From Trebouxia sp. TZW2008 (taxonomy: Eukaryota; Chlorophyta; Trebouxiophyceae; Trebouxiales; Trebouxiaceae): DNA of 64,000 nt. A program made the position numbers and the translations under genes. The notes under the pieces were generated by a model. That model was not told the DNA's origin. It ran no database searches and was given only the letters and a program-made list of their open reading frames with translations. This document shows positions 21,857 to 32,900 of the stretch, piece by piece. Position 1 is the first letter of the stretch, and each line of letters starts with the position of its first letter. The stretch covers positions 1 through 64,000 of the forward strand of contig BDIU01000080.1 of NCBI GenBank assembly GCA_002118135.1, in the 5' to 3' direction.

Positions 21857-24800
21857 CTAATGCCTTGTGCAGATGTAGCCCCTTTGTGTGAGTGTGTGGT
21901 GATGCAGAGCATCTAGGAATGTGACAACGCTCTCATAGTACATCACAGTGGTTGCCAGCACCATCAAGGAAGCCATTGCAATGATGACAATGCTTCTGCG
22001 CTGTAGCTTGCTCATGAGCCAGTAGGTGCTGCCCTGCCCGGCTAAGGTCACCACAAATCCCAACACCAACACAGCAATGGAGTAGTCAACTCTGCATCCA
22101 GCCAAGCCTTGCTCTAGTGCTATTGATTGCCAAGCAGAAGTTCTTGAAACAACACAGTGTGAGCAGCAGGTTTGATATAGGCTTAACATACAGGGAGCCT
22201 GACATCCCTTCAGCAAGTCCATCCAGATGAAAGCTGCAGCAACTAGCACTCTTGTAACACTGTGTTGTATGACAAGGCACTCAATTGACATGGCAGGTGA
22301 GCTGCAAGCTTCAGAAATGCCAAAGGGTGCACTCACGCAATGCCTCCAAAGCTGAGGTAGACAAGGGAGGCTGAGGCCGAGGTGAACAGGATCATGGTGG
22401 CACTGGTTGCTGCTGCCACATCCGGCAGCACACCCATCTCCAGCATCAGCGGCCCCTGCACCCACCATCACGGTCTGTCATTCACTAACATAATACAACT
22501 ACTCATGCAGCCCTTTGACAGCTGAACAAGAACATGCTTGACCTCAAACTTGTGCGGAATTGCCTATGCACATATGTCTTGGAAGGCTCACAAGCTGCCT
22601 GGCTTGTGCTTCACAGTTTGAATGAGTCAAAGCATGCAAAGCCCATGACTGCATTGAAAGCGAAAAACTGGAACACAGCTGTCAGGTGAGACAGTGCATA
22701 CGATTCTACAGAGTGAACCAGCATGCGCATACGATGCAGCAAAGGCATTGCCTGACGTTGTATATGCATCCATTCCTACCATCATGCCGACCACAAGACT
22801 GGCTAGAAAGAACATCGTTGGGTGTACCAGGCTGTTGCATCAAGCCAACGAGACAGAGCATGTGACCGAACACAGCCATTTGCAACAACATGTTTGTAGC
22901 AGATAGTCTCAAAATCTCACCTTAACAATGCCTCCACCCACACCAAACATGCCAGCCACTAGACCCGCCAGAGAAGACACAGCTGGGTACACCAGGCTGT
23001 TACGCGGCGTCCACTGGACGTCGCCCTCCTGCCAAGTGTACCCTGCTTCTGCCTGCTCACTGAACTTCCTGCACACAAGTGGAATCCTCAGTAAGGTTTT
23101 CTTGCTGCACTTCAAGTCATAGTCTGAACTTGTTACTGCAGGTGTGAGGCCAGAGCTTTGTGAGAAACCAGAGCAATTGTGTGCTCAAGGGCACTGAATG
23201 CATATGCGCAATGATGAACAGCAGAAGTCTGTGGCAATTTGGCAGCACACGCAGCAGATGGAACTCCACAGTTTGAGCAACAAACGCATACTGACTTGGA
23301 ATCATCACTGGACTTCTCATTGCCAAATGATGCAAGCTTTGACATTGAAGCTGCAGAAGCTTACTTGACTAGATAGCTTCTGACTGCTAGGGTGATGAGG
23401 AGGACGAAAGGAATGATGGACAGCACGATTGCCCAGTAGGGCAGGCTGTTGCACTGTACGTAATTCTTCCCCAAGTCAGTGACCAGTACACCTGCAGCAA
23501 CATACAAGGTTGCCATCAACACAGGCTCCAGAGCTGGAAAGCCCAACAACTAGATTGACAGCTCATTGGAAGTCACTGGACATAATTTTGCACATGCACC
23601 TCACCAGATTGTGGGCAAAAGCTTTTGACCTCTGACAACTGCTTGAGCCAGCGCAACAAGGCCATATAACATAATGACACATTGTATCACACAGCCAAAC
23701 GCCAGACATTGGAGCCAACACGACTATGTCATTGTAAGTCATGATGTGACATCTGAGCTTAGCAAAGCTCATGCAGTAGCAAGAGCACAGGGCATGAGTT
23801 GAGTGCAAAAGGCAAGGCTTTACCGGCAAAGAGTAGCAGCAGGACGCCCAGCTTGAAGGGCGGAACTTGGGTAGATTCCTTGGCCAGCAACTGCTGCAGG
23901 TGCTTCTCCTGAGGAGTGCTGGGCCGCCCACCCTGCACACCCATATGACTTTGAAATGGACTGAAGTAACCTCAGAATGATCTTAATGCTATGATATCAC
24001 TTTTGTGGCCACATGCTAGATGTTTTCAGTCATAGACTTTTCAGGCTTAGCCGGTGAGCCTGAAGATTGCAGTGTCAAATGTTGTGTTGGGCAAACACAT
24101 GTTGACAAGTGTTGAGATTAGATTTGCATGGCTGCACAGTGCATAAGTATAACAGCACACATGTGTGAGGGGCAACACTAGGCTTACACTGGGCCAAGCA
24201 TACTTAGCGTGTTGCTGATCAGACTGTATTTCAGCAGCAGTCAAACATTTCATGCGTGCTGACTGCAAATGCAACTGCCTCAAACAGAGATGGGCTGCAA
24301 AGCTGATTGCATTCATCTGTACAGAATCAGGAAAAAATTCATGGTACATAAGAGATGTTCAAGACATAGCAAAGACATAGGGATATATGAATGAAGTACC
24401 TGGGGTGAAGGTAGCCCATTTTGCTGGCTTGTGCTGGACAGGGGCATTTGCGTGGAGGAGCCCTCTGGCCCTTGGCTGAGGCTGTGCAGTGTGAGGTCAG
24501 GTGAGCCGGGCTGCTCTACCTCGCCATCTGATGCACCGTTGCCTGCAACATCAGTATGACCTCAACCAACACTGATGCAAACAATCAGGAAGCTAGTGAT
24601 GACCATGGGATGCAGTTCAATGTAGAAATCTGAATGCTGCCGTGTCTCAGGATCTTTGCATAAGGCCTTGCTGCAATGACCGCTGACTTCAGACCTCACT
24701 CAGCATGCTTGCATAACACTTTGCTGTCATACTGTGATGGTCAGTTTTGCCCTTTGCCATGTATGATGGGCGCCATGACCAGCAGTGCATCAAAGACACT

Positions 24801-27165
24801 GGCTGAATTGAAGCTCACACGCAATCAGGTCTTCCAGCTTTCTTGACAGCAGGTGCAGCGAACAATGTTGTACAGGACCAATTTCAAGTGGTACAGTGCA
24901 CACCTGCTGTCAGATCTCCAAGCTCAGGAACATTTGACAGTTGGGATTCCAGGCGGCTTTGGCCGGTGGCATGTAACTCACTTACTGTCAGGTTTAAGAT
25001 TCTCGTGTGCGACAGGTGCAATGGACGCTGCTGTGACAGAGACTTCAGGTTCAAAGCTCACCTGCTGTCAGGTCTCCAAGCTCAGGCACATCTGACAGCT
25101 GAGAAGCCAAACGACTTTGGCCAGTGGCAAGCAGTGCCTGCCGTGTTTGCTCTGACAAGCCGTCTTGCGCTGCATCAGAGTCAGAATTGGAGCCTCGCCG
25201 CTTTCTGCTGGTCGGGCTTTCAGGCCTGCAGGGATGTCATCAAAGTGATCAAGCATAGCAGACTAACCCTGAATTCTCATATGCTATGCCCAAAATATAG
25301 CTGTTCAGCTCAAAGGTTCCTGTGGAGATGCCTACCACGTCAACAATGAGCAGCGGATAGGGCATGCATCATTTTCATCAAGTTAGAAACCCGCTTCCTG
25401 ACAGGATCTTACATGGGCTTCTAATAGATTGCTCGGACTGTAGCAGCCATAAGAGTTCATGCCCTTGCAAAGGCAACTGACATCAGCACAAGGACTGACC
25501 TCACTTCAGCAAACTTTATGTCATGGCTGCAGAAGGTGACTGGGCAGACCCACCTCAGGGACAGTTGGTGACAGCTGTCAATGCCAAATTGAGAGCTCAA
25601 ACTGCCTGAGACCCATGTGAAACAGTGCATCAAATTTTGTGACTAACCTGGCAGCAAATGATCCAACAGCTGAGTAAGCCATGGGGCTGTGAGCGTGATG
25701 CTCATGGTGCTCATAGTCGTCACTCAAGGATTTTCTGGGTATGCTGACTGGGGCTATTGCCCTTCCAGCAGGCAGGGCTGGTTCAAAACCGCCCTGGCGC
25801 ACTTGTTCCTCCTCGTGCTGAGTCAGCAGGGGCTGTTCCACGTCAGGGACAAGCCCTTGTGCCCCTAGGTCAGCTTTGGCCAAAATTTCAGATTCCCGGT
25901 GCCAGGTGATGTAGGCTCTGGTCGCCAGCTTCCATGTGATGGCAGTGATTAGTAAAGCCAACAAGGCAGCTGCTATCCATGCAGGGGAGATCTGCAGACA
26001 ATGCCAAAAGCGCTTAGGGGTGTTGCTGAGCTTGGCACAGCCGTAAAGCCGATGACACCACCAAACTTTGGAGACATAGCTCAGCAGCAGCAGCAGCAGC
26101 TTGCAACCGTCCGTAGGATTTGCTTTGCACTATCAATGCCCTCTTACATGCAAAGAGCCGGCTTGCATGCATAACATTGGCTTGTACGTTGCTCACAAGC
26201 ACTTACAGCATCTGCATTGCTTTGTGTGCGTGGACTTAGTGAGACGTAAATAGCGGAGTTGTTTGACCTGCCTTGTTGACGTAGCCTCCAATTAGGGCTC
26301 CAAGGATTGTGGCAGGCTCCATAACAAGAATCAGATCCCAATCAATCAAGGGTCTGGATTTGAAGGAATGGCGCCGGCCAATGTTGAACAGAAGGTTGGC
26401 AAACGCGCCACCAACAATGGTGAAGTTGGACAAAGCTACAGCATACTTTGCGGGAAATCCTGCAGACGCACAACAAAATTTGTAACAAGCTATGTGGGTC
26501 TGCAGTGACTATGTAGTGGCCCAAACAATGTATGTCCATGCAAGCAAGCATGTCATTGAGCCTTGCAAGCAGGGCCTGTGCAGGTCAGCCTGACACGTGT
26601 GTGAATACATGCGTGCAGTCATGTTTCAAAGCTGTGTCAAACATGTACTCTTCGACAGGCTAATAATGCATGCTTGCTTGCTTGCTTGCTTGCTTGCATA
26701 CTGTGATCTGGCGCCAGACTAATGTTACAGAGCTTGAGACTTACCCAGCAAGCTGGCATACAATGGCACGAGCACGCCACCGCCTCCAATTCCGCCCCCT
26801 GCTGCAACGAAAATGGCGACTGTGGCGACGGCAAGGGTCCACCAATCCCTCTTGTCGAGGGGCCAAAGCTTCTTATGCTGTTTTTGTTTCGCCGCATGAG
26901 AATACGAAGCTTCATCTAGACTGCTACTGCTGTACGTCGAATAGCCGTTGGTGCAGAGCTGCTGTTGCACCTCCGCTGCAGCTGGTGTTGCGGATTCGCT
27001 CCAGTTGAAGTCATGTGTTTTGTTCAAGTCGGCAAATGACAAGTGCGCATGCTGCACACGGTCGTTGATGGCACTCGGTACGTTCGTATGCTCTCTGCAT
27101 CCTGTGCCGGAGCTCGACAGCAGCACGGTCAAGAGGCCAGACAGAACTAGGCGGTCAGTGCCCAT
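21857..27165 (-). CDS. Sulfite exporter TauE/SafE family membrane permease
   Basis: The ATG at 27165 opens a signal-peptide-like segment (residues about 4-20, ending GTGC). Exons then run at about 26752, 26459-26268, 25991-25648, 25225-25062, 24545-24397, 23936-23823, 23531-23365, 23068-22921, 22455-22336 and 22102-21857 (stop TAG). The two glycine-rich halves typical of TauE/SafE proteins are clear: AAGGGIGGGGVLVPLY in the first and GMFGVGGGIVK joined to GPLMLEMGVLPDVAAATS in the second. Several hydrophobic spans lie between and after them. A long hydrophilic loop rich in Ser, Gln and His sits between the halves and is longer than in bacterial members. The family moves sulfite, sulfoacetate or other organosulfur anions across membranes; in plants and algae location and substrate are largely inferred. 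Two intronic exon copies occur in this gene. Confidence 0.93.
22741..22840 (-). repeat. Degenerate copy of a TauE exon inside an intron
   Basis: On the minus strand this segment can be aligned base by base with part of the real exon at 23068-22921. The translation NSLVHPTMFFLASLVVGMMV matches NSLVYPAVSSLAGLVAGMFG in the same frame. After that the glycine triplet of the transporter signature is replaced by unrelated residues, and no good donor follows. It is either a decaying exon duplicate or an unusual alternative exon. Confidence 0.75.
24904..24985 (-). repeat. Partial copy of the TauE loop exon
   Basis: The minus-strand translation ATGQSRLESQLSNVPELGDL corresponds to ATGQSRLASQLSDVPELGDL at the end of the real exon 25225-25062. 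The donor is kept as GTGTGC instead of GTGAGC. Similarity extends into flanking intron sequence at a spacing of about 160 bp. The 5' part of the exon and its acceptor are not recognisable in the copy. Confidence 0.75.
26668..26698. repeat. Tetranucleotide microsatellite (TGCT)n in a TauE intron
   Basis: About seven uninterrupted TGCT units occur between the first and second exons of the TauE gene. Confidence 0.95.
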
Positions 27166-27447
27166 GTGGACTCGCTGAGCACGCCGTCGACTAGTCGCAG
27201 CAATGCCGATGCATCTTCGGCTGCATGCCTTTTTGCTTGCAAAAGTGTTTGCAGTCGCTTCTCGTTGATCTTTGCGATCAATCCCGTTCACACTCACACG
27301 TGCTGCCGCGTGCAGGTTGGTTGAACGGATTTGGTGTATTTAGTCACGTTCTCAGGTGCAAGCGTTACCTCGACTGCGCAAGCGAAGCGGCCCCCAATTG
27401 CGCGTTGGCTTCTTTGAAAACATCAAACAAAGCGTTCCATGCCAAAC
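27166..27447. promoter_or_regulatory. Divergent promoter region, TauE and anticodon-binding-domain genes
   Basis: The two proposed ATGs are 282 bp apart on opposite strands. The interval contains several CG-rich words and no TATA box that I can support. Confidence 0.45.
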
Positions 27448-29572
27448 ATGGCTGCATCTGATATGCCTGCTGCGCAGCCTGCCACAAATGGCAGAACCAG
27501 CCGACGCAAGCGCAAGAGGTGATCCGCGGTCTCAACATAAGCAACAACGCAAACAGTCACTGCGGCGTGCTCGCTCCAGCATGACTGAGCTGCATGTTGC
27601 CCCGTAGGAACGAAGCAGATCTAGACGAAGCAGAACGCGCTCGCAGGCAATTGCAGAGACAAAAGCAGGTACATATGTTGCCTCTGCTGCTCTTTATTTT
27701 CAGTCACGTAACTTTGTTAGTCACCTGCAACATGCAAGATGACAACTGCGTCGGTGGCATGCTTCCTGCAAAGCAATGCTTCAGTCGCTTGCCATCAGTC
27801 ATCATCAGTGATGCAAATGCTGACATTCAATTTGCTTGGGCTACGCACTTGCATTAAGCAATTGTTGAGTGCATGTCTGACTTTGCAGGATCTTGCCATC
27901 AAGCTGAGGGCGCAGGGCAAAGTATACAAGCCACAAAAATCAAAGAAAACCAGTTCCAAGGCAGACAAGGGCAATGCTTCTGACAACCATGCAGCCCAGA
28001 CAAAGCATGTTACTGGTCAGCAGCAGCAGCAGCAGCAGCAGCAATCTCAGCAAGCGGCCCCTCAGCGTGAAGAAACTGGCACTCGTCCTGAGGAAGATGT
28101 GCAGGTGAGTCATGTTCACCTAAGTTACCCACTGTTTACATGCATTTGTGCTTTAGTCGCATGCAGAGGGCATGCTTGGTCCCCTGCAGAAATGCATCCT
28201 GCCAGGCTCGTAGCAGGTAGTAGCACAGTCAACACATTTAATGCATTCAACAGTGGCTGACTTTGGGAAAGTATGTGCAGCAATCTCTCAACATAACGTC
28301 TGCAGTGATTACCAAGATAATGTCCTTACATCAGATCATCCTTACTCAGAGTACCACTGTAGTCAGAATGCAGTGCTGGGTTCTCACTTGCATTGTTGCA
28401 TCGAGACTGTCCTTATGGGTTAAGTGCCCTTATATTAAGAGATCGCTGTACTGATCGCAGGTCATCATCGTGCCCATCTTCTGGAACAAGAGAGCAGATG
28501 AGAAGGACTCAGTGGTATCTATAGCTGAGGGAGTCAGGGAGCAGCTGCAGGAATTGGGGATCAGTGTTGGCCTTGATACCACTAATGCTGACACTCCAGG
28601 ACAGAAGTACAAGTACTGGTCAGTGCGCCTGCTGCTATGTCAATAACACTAGCATATTCTCACTGGACTGTGAGTTTTATTGATTGGTTGACTTACACAA
28701 TTACAGTCTTGCAGCATGACATCAAGGCGTTCACCACTCCTGCAGTGTTGCGCGAACTTGGCACAACTATATCCTGCATCTCATTATAATTGAAGCGACT
28801 TGCCAAACCAATACGTTTTGATACATGCAGGGAGCAGAAGGGTGTGAAGATCAGGGTTGAACTAGGCCCAAGAGATGCTCAAAAGTCCCAGGCATGCCTA
28901 GCGATCAGCACCATTCCTGCCCAACTGGCCAAGAAAACCACGTATCAGGTAAATCTGATGTGTACTGCGTCTGCCAGATCTGATTATGTGTGAAGTGGCA
29001 TTGTTCTGCTGACACTGGCTCTGCATGCTTGACACTGAACAGTGTCCATGCATGTCACACAGCCTGAGCATTGTTTGATATGCAATGTGTATTGCCTCAA
29101 AGTTATTTTGCTTGTGTAGATTGGAGCAGAGCTAAACACAGCAGTGCAGAAGGCTTTGGCTTCATCTGGCAGTGTCCCTGTTAGTGAACAGGACAATGCT
29201 GCTCAAGCTCAGACTGCAGTCAAGCAGCAGAGGGGCAGCAAAAAAGAGAAGGCTGTCTCTGATGTCAACGCGGAGCAACCATATGCAAACGTAAATAATG
29301 CCCAGCTACCAGCAGCATCTCAAAAGCAATCTGGCCTTGTGCAACATGAAGCAAAGGACTTAAAAAGGACCTTGCCATCTTCACAGTCAGCACCAGTCTT
29401 GCCAAGTGGAGATGATCTTGGTGACGAATTTGTTTTAGAGGTCGAAGCTCAGGAAGACGGCGGTGCCAAGCAAAGAAAGAAGGCAGTGCACAGTCCTGAC
29501 AGTGCTATGAAAAAAGCTGACACTAGCAAGCCCAAGACAATGAAGAGCAAACACAAACTCGTGCAGTTCTGA
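27448..29572 (+). CDS. Protein with an orphan prolyl-tRNA-synthetase-type anticodon-binding domain
   Basis: Exons 27448-27518, 27608-27668, 27889-28103, 28461-28619, 28831-28947 and 29120-29572 join with matching phases. Residues about 1-45 are Lys/Arg-rich and charged and may be a nuclear signal and coiled coil. Next comes a low-complexity part with nine consecutive Gln codons near 28020. The core (28461-28947) has an HGTP-anticodon fold sequence: VIIVPIFW, EGVREQLQELG, then PGQKYKYWEQKGVKIRVELG, matching the anticodon-binding domain of prolyl-tRNA synthetase. The catalytic class II domain is absent, as in plant tRNA-synthetase-related proteins I recall (inference). The Lys/Ser/Gln-rich C-terminus has no domain. 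It may bind tRNA or act as a regulator rather than an aminoacylating enzyme. Confidence 0.85.
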
Positions 29573-29930
29573 AGTTCTGTGCAAGCGATGCCTTCTTACA
29601 CAGCAGATTGAGTACAGAGCTGGCACAGCAGTGCCGTCTTGATCATGAGTTGGCCTGAACTAGGTTTCATACTGATGTCATGTTTGTTTTGTCATTGAAC
29701 GAACCCAAAACATGAGCAAGACCATCGTTCTTGCAGTACAGCGTGGAAATGTTTTAGTGTACAAGCAATTTGCTGTCAGCATAGGCGGCAAAACAAGGCA
29801 AACAATACGTCATTTCAGAGCGTGCTTGATGCCTATATTTATTACTGCTACAGACACGAAGGACCAAATTCATATTGATGAAGCTGCGGTGAATGGTGCA
29901 TATTTGAGCACTTGTCCTGGGCAAAATGTC
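29573..29930. other. Short convergent intergenic region
   Basis: The anticodon-binding gene (+) and the PI4K gene (-) end 358 bp apart. Nothing coding is supported between their stops. Confidence 0.5.
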
Positions 29931-32900
29931 TCATTTAGGAATGGCGTTCTGCATGTATTGGATGAAGTCATACACGCCAGTTGTCCACTGCATGGCAGGA
30001 CAGACAAGGATCAGCTCATGTGCACAGGCCTTGCATTATATGCTGAACGCATGCGTGTACACAAAGTTGCTATCAGGTGATAGTAAACAAACATATCATT
30101 GTATGGCAGGCTGATGCCACACAGCAATGCATCATTTGACACCAAACAAATATATTGGTCAGGCAGTGAGTCTTGTCAGGTGACGCAGCAGACAATACAC
30201 AGCAGACAGATCACAGCAGGTGAAAATACTGCCATCATTGTGGGGCAGCCAAACTCGAAGAACAGAAGTGGTCGTGGCGCCTTGCCATAGGCATCCAGGA
30301 TGGTGCTATGCATGAAGGCAGCATTCACAGTGTGAGCAGCAAATCAATGCAACTATTTGTCATGACTGCTCCAGGTGTCAGGCATGCAAGATGTGAGCAC
30401 AGGGCTTATAGCACACATCAAGCACACAAATATACTTGCATCAATGCTACAAAGCGAACAATACATATTACATACCACAACACTTATTAAATGCATTGCT
30501 AGCCTAGTCTGTGAGGGAGGTAAGACAAACTACAGAAGCAAGTCAGGCACCTTGTCATAGGCATCCAGGATGGTGCTGCGCATGAAGGCTGCGGCCTTGG
30601 CTTCAGTCATGTCCAGGTGGAAGCGCTTGCGCAGGTTTGGTAGAGGTGCGCCCCTGCCAAAGCAGGGCAGGCGGGAATCCTGCATCAGGGCCACTGTCGC
30701 CAAAATGCCCTCTGCTATGCTGCGCGCCTGCAGCCAGTTTTAATCACAGTCATGCCCTGAACAAATAACTGTTGCCGTCTCTTCATCTGGATTTGGCAGG
30801 CGCCTTTTATAACATAGCAGGGTAGGCGGAACTCTTGAATCTGGCCATTGTAGCCAAACATCTTCCGCTTTGCAGCGTGCTTGCAGGCAGTCACAGATAC
30901 AGTGGTTATAAATCAACACCACATGCTTTTACTGTGATGCTCAAAACGCGCAAGGCAGCACTTGAGCCCATACACCTACCACTTGTAGCAGCACATGAAA
31001 CAGTTGCGGTTCCTGCAGTTACTCACTGCAAGGAAGCCTCTGACGCAGAGCTCCTCAAAAAGGTGAAACTGGGAGGAGTCTCTTTGGCCACTGGGGTCCA
31101 GCAGTTGTGTCATCTCATGGCTCAGCTTGAAGGCTGCGCTCTCAAAGCGCATGTTGGCGCCTGGGCTGATCTCCAGAATGAAGCCAAAGTCAATATGGAC
31201 TAGGCGGCCTTGTGTGTCTATCAGAATGTTGCCGTTGTGGCGATCCTTAGACTGCAGCAAGTAGCTGGCAATGGCATACCTGCAGGCAGGAAGAATCAGG
31301 TCATGTTTTTTGCTTGTGATCAGATGTGTCACCGCCATAAATAGCATCTCAAAAATTACAGTTCAACGGCAGGAAACAGGAAACTGGGGGTGTGACGTTG
31401 GTGTGTGCCCAGAGTTGTGGCAGAAAGTGTCAGCTAGCCACAGTTTGCAGCTTCCTGTCCAAGTATGCAGGCAGCAGCTGCTCACAAACCAGTGAAAGTG
31501 CAGGCATGGCAAATTCCTCAGTGAGAGCAAAGTTCTCAGCGAAAGCAATTTCCTCAGCGCCCTGCACCATAGCCAAAGCTGCTGTGAGATGACATCTTCT
31601 GATCCTTCATGCAACCCCAGTATAACAGTGTTCATGTGACGTCAAGAGAGAAAAGTTCAAGGCAAACTCACCCAGCAGATGACAGGATGAAGTTGTGGCG
31701 AGCAATCTCAAAGCTCTCAGTGCCAGGCGCTCCAAACTCCCTCTGAAAAATCTCGTACAGCCCTGCGTCACTGGTTTCACCCAGGGCACTTCGGCTGCTG
31801 GCCTCAGGCACCACTTCAATGATGCCACATTCATAAGCAGTGGGCAGGACGCCGTATGGTGCAAGGTACAAGTCCAGGCCTGCCTTCTGAAAAGCATCCT
31901 TCAGCAGGCCAATCACCTGAAACCCACAGCGTAAGCAGAATTCAGATGACCTGTGTGCATGGGCAGGGCAGAATGGACGTGCTTGGGAGTGTTGATGCCA
32001 GTGCTATTTCACGCTGCCGTGCCATGAGGGACTGGATACAGGTCCAAGCCTACCTGCTGAGGCGCATCCTTCAGCAGGCCTATCACCTCAAGCCAGCAGT
32101 AGCAAGTGATGTGACACCACTTCGATGATGCCACATTCATACGCGATGGGCAGAACACCATAAGGGGCCAGGTACAGGTCTAGACCTGCCTTCTGAAATG
32201 CTTCCTGCAGCAGTCTTATCACCTGGAGTCAGCATAATCAGGTAAACCAGCAGTGCCAGGTAGCAAGGCATCACTACTGTTGTGATGCCACACTCGTAAC
32301 CAATGGGCAGGATGATGCACGGGGCTAGGTACAGGTCCAGGCCTGCCTTAGAAAAAGCATCTTTCAGCAGCTCAATCTCCTGTAGGCTGTAAACCCAGCT
32401 AAGGTCATGATGGTGTGCATGATTGGGACGCAAATGCTCACTACTCTGATGCAGGTGCTTTGAGTGCTGCCACATGTGCACAAAGCTGTCAGCAGTGTGT
32501 ACAGAGCAAACTGCAGATCTTGCATCTTGCCTTCTGTGCTCACCCTTCAATTGGCAACGTGTCAAATTAGGGGATGGTCGGCACAGTATCTGTGAGAGTT
32601 GAATCATGTTGCACCTCACAAAGCATTGACAAGAGCATGTACAAGCTGCATTGTCCTTACCCTGTAATCTTTCAGACATCAAGCGCCCTTACATTACTTT
32701 ACCTGCAAGGCTAGCACGTCTTGGCGACAGTCATCTCCCACTTTGAAGATGCAGGCCTGCAGGCGGGTCTCTGGGGGGCGACCCTGCCCTAGGGCCTCCT
32801 CCACCTTGAACTTGACCAGCAAGGGCACTTTGGCAGCACTTTGCATGGGCTGCCCGCTCTCTGGCATCAGTGCTATCACCCGGGATTCAGGATTGGTGGG

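Noticed and set aside
27166..27297. Longer TauE N-terminus starting at 27297
   Set aside because: The first codon is GTG, and the extra sequence would precede the signal-peptide-like segment at 27165.
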